Assembly: GCA_018907035.1 (NCBI GenBank)
Contig: JACCIC010000214.1
Coordinates: forward strand, 124,001 to 188,000
Source: Sycobia sp. Sy_11
Lineage: Eukaryota; Arthropoda; Insecta; Hymenoptera; Epichrysomallidae
Length of the DNA: 64,000 nt
Direction of reading: 5' to 3'
In this document: positions 54,304-64,000 of the stretch, one piece after another
Position numbering within the stretch: position 1 is the stretch's first letter
Layout: the number at the start of each line of letters is the position of its first letter
Position numbers and translations under genes: made by a program
Notes under the pieces: model-generated
Told to the model about the DNA's origin: nothing
The model's input: only the letters and a program-made list of their open reading frames with translations
Database searches by the model: none

Positions 54304-55398
54304 GACCTAAGAATAACGTTTGTCAGCCTCAGTAGACATAAAAATGCGATTTCTTTTTATAGCCTTGCCAGATAATCCATAAAATATGTGGAGACAAACA
54401 GTTAGAATATTCAGCGAGGTACATATCAATACTCTGATACGAAGTATTACTGCTATGGAAACCTGCCTTCTAGTATCAGTGCGTAGCCATCTCAAGGATG
54501 TTCTGAAAGGATTTATGTGATCATATCGCATAATGCCTTTCATATAATGTACGTAGGAGTTTTTATCATTAATAGTAGCATTTCTAATTGAGGACAATCT
54601 AAGATTATGCTGAAATTTTTAGCGAAATTATCGACACGTAATCTTCAGGATAGCTTCCAATTCCATACAACCTAAAGTAGATATAGCGCTGAAAAAAGAC
54701 GCCACACAAGCATTGCGAAAATCTGTTCTGAGTTGATTTTCATAAAAAATATGGCAGTTTTTAATTTTATCAGCATTGAGTCTAAAAGAATCACTAATCA
54801 CCCACGCCAAAACTGTTAACAACTCTTGTTTAACAGCTACTAGTCCATCATGTAGGCAGGTACAAGGAATCTCCGTTTAAATTTGAAGTACATCAGTCTG
54901 AAACATCTTCGAAATGCATATCATCTAAAATCTATCTTGTAGCTCATTAATGTAGAGGCAAAACAATAGTGTTTCAAGAATTAACTCTTGTAAAATCTCT
55001 AAGCTTATGTACATCCAAGATGATTAATCATTCAAACTGTCGAATAGATTGTTCTGTACATATTAAGTAGGAGTAATTACATGACAGAGCAGTTCAATAC
55101 AAATGTAGAAGACAAGACCTGTCAGGCAAAACAGGTATGTCCGATATTGTCAAATGCCGTACAAAAATAAAAAAACATAAGCTTTGTAACGCACTTTTCG
55201 TTAAAGTCCCTCATCCCGATATAGAATAAGAGATACAAAAAGTTAAGTCTTAAAAGTTATCATAACGATGCATAATGAAGAAAATCTAATTATTGTATAT
55301 AACGTAATATGCAGTGCGCTCGTAAAATAGTTGATTCTCCTCAAATTGGAGTTACATAGAAATTCCAGACATGAATAACTTGTGTTCGCGAGTTGCAT
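54304..55398 (-). pseudogene. possible decayed multi-pass membrane protein (chemoreceptor-like?)
   Basis: One minus-strand frame of about 364 codons, from an ATG at 55398 to the TAG at 54306-54304, is broken by only about nine in-frame stops (for example at 55245, 55203, 55152, 55065, 55026, 54927, 54879, 54627 and 54618) in AT-rich DNA. The two longest blocks, about 83 and 103 codons, are adjacent in this same frame. The translation is hydrophobic in clusters: YLFCLTGLVFYICIELL, LETLLFCLYI, LLTVLAWVISDSF, ACVASFFSAIS and LNILTVCLHIFYGL. Total length and helix count fit an insect 7TM gustatory or odorant receptor, but I see no diagnostic C-terminal motif (such as the TYhhhhhQF of gustatory receptors), so the family is a guess. 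An (AT)n(GA)n repeat interrupts the upstream side. Confidence 0.25.
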
Positions 55399-55406
55399 AT
55401 TAAGAC

Positions 55407-55408
<2 letters not shown>

Positions 55409-55498
<90 letters not shown>

Positions 55499-55515
55499 AT
55501 TATAAATTAAAAATT

Positions 55516-55557
<42 letters not shown>

Positions 55558-55558
55558 A
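55409..55558. repeat. compound (AT)n-(GA)n and (CA)n microsatellite
   Basis: AT units at 55409-55462 pass directly into GA units to about 55497. After some 20 bp of AT-rich DNA, CA units run from about 55518 to 55558. Confidence 0.95.
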
Positions 55559-56369
55559 ATTTGTATGCTTTTGACTAGTGTAGGAATTGACGAATATCTA
55601 GTTTTCGATTAGTACATGAAAATATTAATTAACTGATTGGAATAAAAATTAATTCCTGAATTATTTAATTATCGGAAGGAGACAAAAAATAATATTACCG
55701 TGAAATTTTTTGTTGAATGTGAAAGTAATAAGAAATCGCACATTTGGCACAAGTCTAACAGTTGATTATTATTTACCTCGTGAGAGGGTTTGCGCTCCCG
55801 AAATAAATATCAACTGACGCATACGACATTGCTTTTTACATTCAGCCAAACAAAAAATTAATCTATGGTTTTTCTGTGGAATAAATAGTTAATATATAGA
55901 TTACATTAAAAAACAGAATCAATTATTAAAAACTATTCCAAGTACTGATTTCAATAGGTTGAACATAATTTTAATTGTCAGCAATAATAGACCATGAATT
56001 CACATATTTTACTTTGTAATACACATGTCTTTTTGCCGTATGAAAAAAGTTAATGCCATAAAAAATGCATACTTATACGTGCATGCGTAAATGGAAAATA
56101 GCGAAATTAGCCCTGAATTATACGTATGCATGAATTAGTATGAAATGCTTACGATAAGAATCTCGTAAATGGCCACGTACATCGAGAATTGTAAACGAAT
56201 TAACAAATCAAAGTTTCCGAACAATTATTTTCTGAACACGCGCGAATTTCCTGTAACGAGTGTTTAGCAACGATTTCGAAGAGCCAATTTCGGATAATTC
56301 TTACGCGGCCCCTTTCACGGCGTTTTCACGCGGGCCAATGAGATCCATCTCACCTCTTTCATTTTGCAG

Positions 56370-56500
56370 AGACACAGCATTCACGGGATGATGGAGGACG
56401 AGAACATAATAAGGCCTCACCAGGAGATGGCCAGCCTCTCGCTGAACGATAAAAAGTTCCTGCTGGCGGTCGAGCGGGGCGACGTGGCCGGCGTCAGAAA
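56370..56500 (+). CDS. Trpgamma: Trpgamma exon, start of ankyrin-repeat region
   Basis: Exon of 131 nt, entering in phase 0 and leaving two bases (AA) of a Lys codon before the donor GTAAAC. It encodes RHSIHGMMEDENIIRPHQEM, then ASLSLNDKKFLLAVERGDVA and GVRK. The IRPHQE segment followed by KKFLLAVERGD is typical of the N-terminus of insect TRPC channels and is closest in my memory to Drosophila Trpgamma. KKFLLAVERGDVAGVRK is the first helix pair of ankyrin repeat 1. The repeats act in the cytoplasm in tetramer assembly and protein contacts of this Ca2+-permeable cation channel. The tandem ATG at 56388-56393 (Met-Met) could start a shorter isoform lacking the poly-Q part. Confidence 0.92.
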
Positions 56501-56701
56501 GTAAACGACCGTTTGCGTTATACCGTTTACCCGCACCCCTTCCCCCTTATCGCCCAGCTAAATAGCCGCCCATACCTTTTCCTCCCTCCCGCTTCGCAAA
56601 TACGAAAGTCTCGCGGAGAAAAATTTCTAATCCCTTCGCTCTTACTTTTTTAATACGACCGATAAAACTGCCGTCGAACGCGGAATTAGATGGGCGATCG
56701 T

Positions 56702-56738
<37 letters not shown>

Positions 56739-58019
56739 AGTTAAAAATTTGTCGCGAAAAATTACTTCGCCCGGGTAGCTGCATGTAGCTTTATTAAAAT
56801 TGATAACATATATGAGCGTGTATCCGAGAGGCGTGTAGCGCGAAAGGGAAGTACTATGTATAAAATTTAATGCGAATTTTACTTCCTGTAAAGTTTAACG
56901 GCCGTTCTAATGAATTAATTTTTTTTTTCTGTTCAATCAACGCCAAAAAAACAAATAATGGTATCTTAATTGAAAAAGTTGAAATTTGCCTTGGATCTTT
57001 TGAAACATTCTTTTTATGTCAATAATACAAAAGAAAATCATGAGCAAGCAATGATTGCTTTTTAAAAATTGCTTTTCGAATAGAATCGCATTATTTTAGT
57101 TACGTTTATAATGAAATACACATTTTTAACCTATGAGAGTCAACATTCGTAAATTATAAATCGAATATTAGACATAAAGTATTATAAATTTATCGTGATA
57201 TTTTGTTATTTCATCTGAATGCATAACTAAAGTAATCGAAAGACTGTTAGCAAGAAACTAATTTGTCAAAAATATTAAATGTGTTATCTTCGTCGAGATT
57301 TTTATTTAAATATACTGACAGAGATTCACGAACAGTTGATTAAGAAAAATAATTTCATAAAAAACATTCATGAAAAAACAATCTTCCATTAACAATGCTG
57401 TCAGTAAGTGTATAAGATAAATTTAACAAACGATCTGCTTTTTTCAAATTTATCTCCTGTACCACTTCTGTAATTTTTATTATTTTGCCCGAAAAAATAA
57501 GGTACTAACAGAATTTTAAAAAGCTAAACATTATATTAACTAAGAAATTCATGTGTAGAGAAAAAAATAATTCCTTTCAATCTTCCCCTGCCAGCTACGC
57601 GTAATAAAAGAAAAACTTATACGGCAAAAAACAACCAACATTATAGTTCCTTCAACTGTAAGCCGCGTCGACTGTGCAAAAATATCAATTTCCTATTCCT
57701 TTCTCGAGCAATACATCGACTCCGCATGACGCTTACTGTTACGCCCGCCCTCGCCTCTCTTTGCCCCGTCGCAGATCAACGAGCATCACCAACCCTTACC
57801 CACGATATGCGAGCGAGACGCGTGCTGCGCGCGCGTGCCTACTCGTTTATTTTATTTTTTTTTTTTTTTTGCTTCTTCTTCTTTTTTCAACCCCTCGCTC
57901 GATAAAACGGTCCCGGGGGCAATTAAGCTGAGTGCGAAATTGAAAAGAGCGAGGGGGAAAGACGCGATACATGGGCTTATACATATATATGTGTGTGTAT
58001 ATGTATATGTATATTCTAA

Positions 58020-58027
<8 letters not shown>

Positions 58028-58078
<51 letters not shown>
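58028..58078. repeat. (AT)n microsatellite
   Basis: An AT dinucleotide run of about 50 bp. Confidence 0.95.
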
Positions 58079-58081
<3 letters not shown>

Positions 58082-58904
58082 ACGCCTTTAATTGGATCTA
58101 TTTGGCCGCCTGGTGACGGAAGTAAAAGTTTGTGGGGAACGAGTGTTCCGAAATTCCTACATATTTACCTTCTGGGACAACGGGTCGGTTTTGCTGAGCT
58201 CAGCTGTGCATATCATCAATATTTTCTTTTGATCGGAATAACGGCTTATAATGCCCGATACTTACGATACATCTTAGGTCGAAAAAAGCGAGCAAATTTT
58301 ACTTGTTACGAAAACAAAAGCCCCTCTAAGATTGGTTAAATTTCAGCGAACGTCTTAAATTTCTCGCCTCTTGTTTCTTCCATATGGCTTCACCTAAATA
58401 TATTTAATTTGTAGACTGGGTGTTTGCACATTGATCTCATTATCATATACGTATCCGTATCGCGCAATTTTCACATCCTTTTATATGTTGTCACAAGTTT
58501 TTTTGTAAAGTCTATCCATCACCTGTCCCATTTGTTTTAATCTTTCTCACAGCTAATACAGACTGGTTCTATCTTCCACTTGTTGCTTTTATTAATACGT
58601 GAAATTATAGTACCATAATAATTCCACGTGTATATATCAAAGGGGAGGTTTTTTAAATTTCAATGCTGATCAATTTTCCACGAGATCTTATTTGAGAAAT
58701 CATATACTTCATCACGTCGTATTTTGTACGAAATGATTTCAGTCGTACGATTTTTCACATAATACGTCATTAAGAATCGATTTTTATCCAAATCATAAAC
58801 TTTTTAATAAGATTGTAAAAAATGGTCGTAATTTAAATTATAAATAACTTTTGCAAAATGCTTTAGAAAACGACTTTTTAATGTTGTAAAAATAAAAAAA
58901 AGTA

Positions 58905-58947
58905 TATTATGAATATAGTTTTCTATATTCATATATTATGAATATAG
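58905..58947. repeat. nested inverted repeat able to fold two ways
   Basis: TATGAATATAG, the loop TTTT, then CTATATTCATA form a perfect 11-bp stem at 58908-58933. The second arm can instead pair with a third copy, ATGAATATAG at 58938-58947, giving a 10-bp stem with a 5-base loop. Thus two competing hairpins share one arm. The function is unknown. Confidence 0.8.
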
Positions 58948-59946
58948 AAAAAATTAAAATAAAGAAAATTTTAGAAAAGTTTATCTGAAATTAAAAGTTC
59001 AAATTCTTGTCGAATAAATTTAATCGTTCATAGCTTCTAAAAGTTAGCTTATCAGTTAATTAGAAAATCATTTATATTACAAATGGATCGGCCCTTCTTT
59101 ACATTTCATCCGCATTCTAATCTATGATTTTCTGAACGGAATCGTAGACGAAAACTCGAATAAGAAATTTTATTTTAAAGTTTTTAGTGCGACATCGTAT
59201 ACAAGCGAACGCGCAAATTCGCAAGTAAGATCTCGTAAGTCGACTGTCAACAATGAGTCATTTGCGATCGCGTCCGCGTTATCGACTGATTTCTAATAAG
59301 AGATCCATATAGCTAAGTAATAAGATGCAAAGGCTAATTTGAGAAATATAGAAATTATTTCAAAAGTATTTAAAATTCCTCATAACGAAAGCTCTTAAAT
59401 AATTGTAATAGCAAAACATAACGAAATTTAATTACTAAACAACTACTATTTCTAATTAAACTATCTAAGTTATTAATCTTTAATTGTTATTAATGAACCA
59501 GTCTTCTTTCTATTCATATAGTCTTCAGTTCGCTCACCTCTATCTCCACTTCGTACTTCGATTTACCAAAATTAAAAACTCGCTCAACTTACGCAAATAT
59601 TCTCAAGCTGACCGTCGCGCGGAATCCAAAATTAACGCGTCAGCTATGCAATATAACACTGGGCGTTACGAACGTTATTCAAAGTATTCGAGCGACCGAA
59701 GTCTGACGCGCCACGACCTACATCGCTCGACGCCCGGCACCGTCTCGCGATTTCATCTCATTGACGCACGAATCGCTGGAATCGCGAGGGCACGAAGTAA
59801 TCCAACGGCGATGGATAACCGCCGGTCTTTGGATTGCAAACAAATGAACAAACCAACAAAAAAATAAACAAAAAAGAAAAACAAAAAAGATACAGTCGTA
59901 TGTTGCGTAAATAAATTTGAATCTTTCTCGCGGGCGCGTCCCACAG

Positions 59947-60178
59947 AATGCTGGAGGAGAACCACGAGAAGATCAACATAAACTGCGTCGACCCGCTGGG
60001 CAGGTCGGCCCTCCTCATGGCGATCGACAACGAGAACCTCGAGATGGTCGGGCTGCTGATCGACTTCAAGGTCGACACGAAGGACGCCCTCCTGCACGCG
60101 ATATCGGAGGAGTTCGTCGAGGCGGTCGAGCTGCTGCTGGAGCACGAGAAGAGCCTCCACCGGAACGGCGAGCCCCAC
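59947..60178 (+). CDS. Trpgamma: Trpgamma exon, ankyrin repeats 1-3
   Basis: Exon of 232 nt. Its first A completes the split Lys codon, followed by 77 codons ending in phase 0 at the donor CAC|GTAAGC. It encodes [20 protein letters not shown], then [40 protein letters not shown], and [37 protein letters not shown] is a highly conserved ankyrin segment of TRPC proteins, and [21 protein letters not shown] forms the next repeat. Codons are strongly G/C-ending (CTG, GAG, AAG, ATC), unlike the AT-rich introns. Trp, Trpl and Trpgamma all share this region; the assignment to Trpgamma rests on remembered family similarity across exons 56370-63865. Confidence 0.93.
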
Positions 60179-61244
60179 GTAAGCGTCTCTCCCTCTCCCG
60201 CTCCCTCACGCCTTCCCTATCAATACGATTGGTCACATCAAGTAGTGTGCTTGTCGACCAAAAATACCGTAAGAAAAATCACGAAATTTGACATTTATCT
60301 AGAAAACTATAATTAATTAAAAAATAACGTAAATTTTGATTGTCATTAATTATTTTATAATAATAGTTTATTTATATTTATATAATCGCAAATAAACTTT
60401 ACTATGGAATCAGGAGAATGAAATATCAATTTATTTAAATGTTAATAAATAAAAACGAATGCGAATAGTAGTTTTAACAAACTAAAAACATTTGTAATAA
60501 ATATTTGCTGGATTCAAATAATATTTAATTTAAATATACAATTTATTTTAATATATATGTTTTCTTAAATTTTATTTAAGATTAAATTTATCATTGTTCT
60601 CAATGTTAATTGCGGCAGACGTCGCTTCAGACAAATTAATAATTTCATTCACAGTAAGTAGCGGTGAGAAAAATACTCGCAAAATATTTTTCGATGAATT
60701 CTCCTTGGAATCACAATATTATTGATAACAGTGATCCATATTGCTCTGGTAATTTATTTTTCGTTTATTAAACGAGATTATTAAACGTTATCTGAATAAA
60801 AAATTTTATTTACGAATTAAAAATAACTCGGTTACTCATTATTGTTTTGAAACATTATTAATTTTAAGGTTTTTAATGTTTTTTTTTCTTAAATAAATTT
60901 TTTACTTACGATCCGATTCAAACAGAATAAAGTGGTTATTTTATACACCTATAGCTCCTTCTTTATTTATTTATCGGAGCACTGTGTGTGTGTGTGTGGG
61001 TGTGTGTGTCTGTGTATGGAACTATGGGACGACAGAAATCATTATGTTTATGGATTTCTGAACCCTGCGCAAATTTTCCTTTTTCCATGTCATATTTAGA
61101 AACGGAAAAAAATTTCTAATTAACGGCTAATTAAAGATAAATTATGGCTTTACGACGATTAAAATTGTATATTGTTTTAATTCATAAATTATCAATAATA
61201 ATTAGTAATGCTCTCATATCATTATTTTTATAGTATTATTATGC

Positions 61245-61248
<4 letters not shown>

Positions 61249-61293
<45 letters not shown>
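61249..61293. repeat. (AT)n microsatellite
   Basis: An AT dinucleotide run of about 45 bp. Confidence 0.95.
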
Positions 61294-61297
<4 letters not shown>

Positions 61298-62240
61298 TGT
61301 ATATTATAAAAATTAATAACATTTTAGGTTTTCGAAAATCCGAAGAAAAAAAAAACGATACTTCGCGAGCTCGACTTGAAAATTCACGACGAAGGATAGG
61401 TAATAACGTATGCTATCCAGCATAATAACATTCTAACGAAAAGCCTGAAGAATAAAAAAATATAATGGCAACATTTTCAAGATTAGAGTTATGCTTTATT
61501 TATAGTCCTTTATCTATAGATAATTGTAATAATCGATGAGGATTTTAATACTCGAAGTTGAAATTTGATGATATATCAGTTTTAGTAGACAAATAACGAT
61601 GTTACATTTGCCATACAATTTCTAATTATTATGTAATTTGTTCCAATGCGAAATTAAATGACGGAAGAGTATCTAAATTTTTAGAAGCATTAAGTCATTG
61701 TAGCTATGACATACTATATTATATTTCTCCCATTGCTATTACTATTAATTAAAAAACACTGTTAACCAATTGGAATAAACTAAAAATTGTGCAGAAAAAT
61801 CGTAAACAGAATTTATTAATATTTACACGGAATTTACATTGAAATATAAAATTCATTCTCATTAATATTAATCATTGATTTATATTATTAAGCTTTAACC
61901 ACTTGTAGGTTTTCACATACATATAGTATGAAATTCATAAATTCTTGGAATGTGTATATTTTCCGAATCATTAATTCTTGCACGTAGAACCATAAAGAAG
62001 AAAAGCATAATAACGACTAAAATGAGTACAAATCCGGCCTGTGGTCAGAACGAAATTGGCCGAACGTTTCGGCTAATCGCGCAATAATGCCAAATGTTTA
62101 ACCGGACTTTTCCCCGAACCGGGAACACGGCTGTTCGCGCGCGCATGCACGCAGACGCGTACGCGCGGTCTTCGCCAGAGCCAAGCGGAGACGTGCTCGC
62201 GGCACCAAGACAAAACGGGAGGCTTTGCTCGAGCGCGCGC

Positions 62241-62266
62241 GCTCTCTCTCTCTCTCCTCTCTCTCT

Positions 62267-62353
<87 letters not shown>
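62241..62353. repeat. self-complementary (CT)n-(AT)n-(AG)n compound repeat
   Basis: CT units (with short interruptions) at about 62241-62269, AT units at about 62270-62318 and AG units to 62353. The CT and AG arms are complementary and the AT centre is self-complementary, so the whole element is a long imperfect inverted repeat capable of hairpin or cruciform formation. Confidence 0.9.
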
Positions 62354-62356
<3 letters not shown>

Positions 62357-62538
62357 TAGCAGCCTTATTCCGTAAAGAAGACTGAGCGTTCCCAGCCGTA
62401 GCTTCGGCATTAGTTACCCCCGTGCTCCCTGACGCGAATCGATAATTGCTCGCGCCGGGGTTTCGCTAGATTTTGCCCTTGACGGTAACGGGGCAGCGGA
62501 CGCGCGACGTGTAATGGGTACTGGCGAGAGACAGGATA

Positions 62539-62540
<2 letters not shown>

Positions 62541-62586
<46 letters not shown>
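62541..62586. repeat. (GA)n microsatellite
   Basis: A pure GA dinucleotide run of about 46 bp, roughly 190 bp after the compound repeat. Confidence 0.95.
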
Positions 62587-62591
<5 letters not shown>

Positions 62592-63716
62592 AAAGCATGA
62601 AAGCAGACTGTCAAAAATGTATTATCAAGACAGCATTGATTGGAACCTGTGTAAAATGTATGCCAATCGATGTAGTACAAACATAATATCTTTCATTTAC
62701 AGATTGACAAATTATCCAGATTTTTCGCTGTCTATATATATATATTCTTATTTAAAATAATTTAAACAGCAGACACCACCAGTTTCAATTATTTAAAGAC
62801 CTAAGAAGCTCTCGCCTTTAATGTCCTTTCTTAATTATTTGATCAATACGAAATTTCGGACTTTATAAGTATAAGTTGAACTAGATTTCATCGATACATT
62901 TAATGAAGTTGCCTCGTTGTTGATGCTTGCTTTAAAATGTTCGAATCATTTGCGCGCTACGATTCCGAAATTTGATCGATAGATAAAGTAGGTTTGAAAC
63001 GTGGAAGATATAAAGCACGTAGGTAAATGCAGACGCCATTAGGGTGTGAACCGAGCTATTCTCGCAAAAGAGGCTTCTTACAACGATAGCCCAAGCTAAT
63101 TACAAAAACAACTATTTAAAAATAATACATTGTCGTGTTCAAAAAAAAAAAATTAATTAAAGAAATAAAGATTTTTTTAATTTTCATTTTTAATACGCGT
63201 GATAATAATTTTGATACCCGGGCATATTGCTAATTTATATCCTCGGTCTACTGTCCGAATGTTCCTAAATCTTGGAAGTTGGCACAAATAATCGAAGAAG
63301 ATGCGTATCGTAAATCGATCGTAAAGGAACGCGAAGCGAGCGACAGCTGTTAAGAAATGATTATACTTTCTTTCAGATATAGCTGTGGAGAGTAACAGAG
63401 GCGAGCTGAAAGTTTGCATTTATAAATCGATATTTATATATATTATTGTTGTTTTGTTTATTATTACATTCTCTACTTTCTGTTATTGTTTAACTGTCAA
63501 ACTATAAGTAACTCTACCACAAACTGTAAAAGTTCCCTTGCAAATTCTATAAAACTAATGAAGAAAAATTTCTTTTTTTTTTTCGACAAAAATTTGCTTA
63601 CGGTTATTTCGTAAAATGACGTCTGCCCCGCTCCCTACACCCAGAGCACGACGGCGACCCGTAACAATCCCGTCGCGCACGACTGCGATTGACCCGAGCT
63701 TTCTCGTTTCTTGCAG

Positions 63717-63865
63717 AGCTGGGAGGCGCTGCCGCCCGACACGGCGACCTTCACCCCGGACATCACCCCGCTGATCCTCTCGGCCCACAGGGACAATTAC
63801 GAGATCATCAAAATTCTGCTGGACCGGGGCTCGACGCTGCCGATGCCGCACGACGTGCGCTGCGG
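63717..63865 (+). CDS. Trpgamma: Trpgamma exon, ankyrin repeat 4 (gene continues to the right)
   Basis: Exon of 149 nt, entering in phase 0 and leaving two bases (GG) of a split Gly codon at the donor GTATGC. It encodes [20 protein letters not shown], then [20 protein letters not shown] and [32 protein letters not shown] is the fourth ankyrin repeat, and [10 protein letters not shown] is the conserved segment that in TRPC proteins leads into a Cys-containing linker before the TRP-specific helices. The next exon, with the split Gly codon completed, lies beyond the window, as do the six membrane segments, pore and TRP box. Confidence 0.93.
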
Positions 63866-64000
63866 GTATGCTAGAGAACTTTTTCTGGTTGTTTTTTTTT
63901 CTTTTTCTTTTTTTTTTTTTTTTTTTTAGTTTGTTACGCCACCTCGTTGTCGGGATTCGCGCGCGTCGGAGATTGTCCACGAACTGCGATTTTCGATTGG
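63866..64000 (+). other. start of next Trpgamma intron
   Basis: Begins with the donor GTATGC and contains T-rich runs at about 63890-63928. It is cut by the window edge. Confidence 0.8.

Larger units (their letters stand above)
34507..56369 (+). other. 21.9-kb Trpgamma intron
   Basis: Bounded by the donor GTGGGT at 34507 and the acceptor TTTCATTTTGCAG ending at 56369, both phase 0. It separates the poly-Q exon from the conserved ankyrin-region exon. It is mainly AT-rich, with microsatellites and several GC-rich islands (38500-38920, 40020-40300, 43040-43380, 44640-44900, 46230-46840, 49660-50340) that may be enhancers or alternative promoters. Candidate internal elements are listed separately. 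Confidence 0.8.
56501..59946 (+). other. Trpgamma intron of about 3.4 kb
   Basis: Runs from the donor GTAAAC to the acceptor CCCACAG and splits a Lys codon (AA|A). It contains a poly-A run at 56706-56736, poly-T near 57847-57869, a GC-richer patch at about 57580-57970, an (AT)n run at about 58028-58078 and a hairpin cluster at 58905-58947. The frame open just upstream of the next exon (59484-59867) is not continuous with it and is not considered coding. Confidence 0.85.
60179..63716 (+). other. Trpgamma intron of about 3.5 kb
   Basis: Runs from the donor GTAAGC to the acceptor TTTCTTGCAG, both phase 0. It is mostly AT-rich with (GT)n at about 60982-61016, (AT)n at 61249-61293, and a GC-rich island at about 62080-62520 that carries the compound self-complementary repeat and a following (GA)n. 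No further exon is seen. Confidence 0.85.

Noticed and set aside
59917..60291. Alternative frame of 124 codons over the ankyrin exon
   Set aside because: It overlaps the well-supported TRPC exon in another frame and has no homology signal.

Overview
The window looks like nuclear DNA from an insect, most likely a hymenopteran such as an ant, bee or parasitoid wasp. This is inferred from four things: spliced exons of an insect-type TRPC channel gene, very long AT-rich introns, many CpG dinucleotides that are not depleted, and dense dinucleotide microsatellites. There are no bacterial-style operons, rRNA genes, recognisable tRNAs, CRISPR arrays or intact transposons. Nearly all long open frames are chance frames through GC-rich islands or simple repeats.

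One gene is well supported. Four plus-strand coding exons at 34121-34506, 56370-56500, 59947-60178 and 63717-63865 join with matching splice phases. They encode about 298 residues of the cytoplasmic N-terminus of a TRP-gamma-type (Trpgamma) TRPC cation channel: a glutamine-rich N-terminal extension followed by the ankyrin-repeat region. The gene runs off the right edge, so the TRP linker, six transmembrane segments and pore are outside the window. The first exon seen begins inside a codon, so the start codon lies in an upstream exon that I could not identify.

Layout. 1-34120 is upstream DNA and/or first intron: AT-rich, studded with (AT)n, (GA/CT)n and (CA/GT)n repeats, and interrupted by CpG-rich islands (notably 1625-2560, 3480-3860, 11500-12150, 15540-15900, 22290-22740, 28960-29450 and 31310-31870) that could hold a promoter, 5' exons or enhancers. 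34121-34506 is the poly-Q exon. 34507-56369 is a 21.9-kb intron with more GC-rich islands and, on the minus strand at 54304-55398, a stop-interrupted but hydrophobic single reading frame that may be a decayed multi-pass membrane protein gene. 56370-63865 holds the three ankyrin-domain exons, separated by two introns of about 3.5 kb. 63866-64000 is the start of the next intron.

The clearest leads for follow-up are the poly-Q extension separated from the conserved core by a very large intron (with a Met-Met pair just inside the next exon), the decayed minus-strand frame, a well-spaced TATA/initiator pair at 8413-8446, and several self-complementary sequences.
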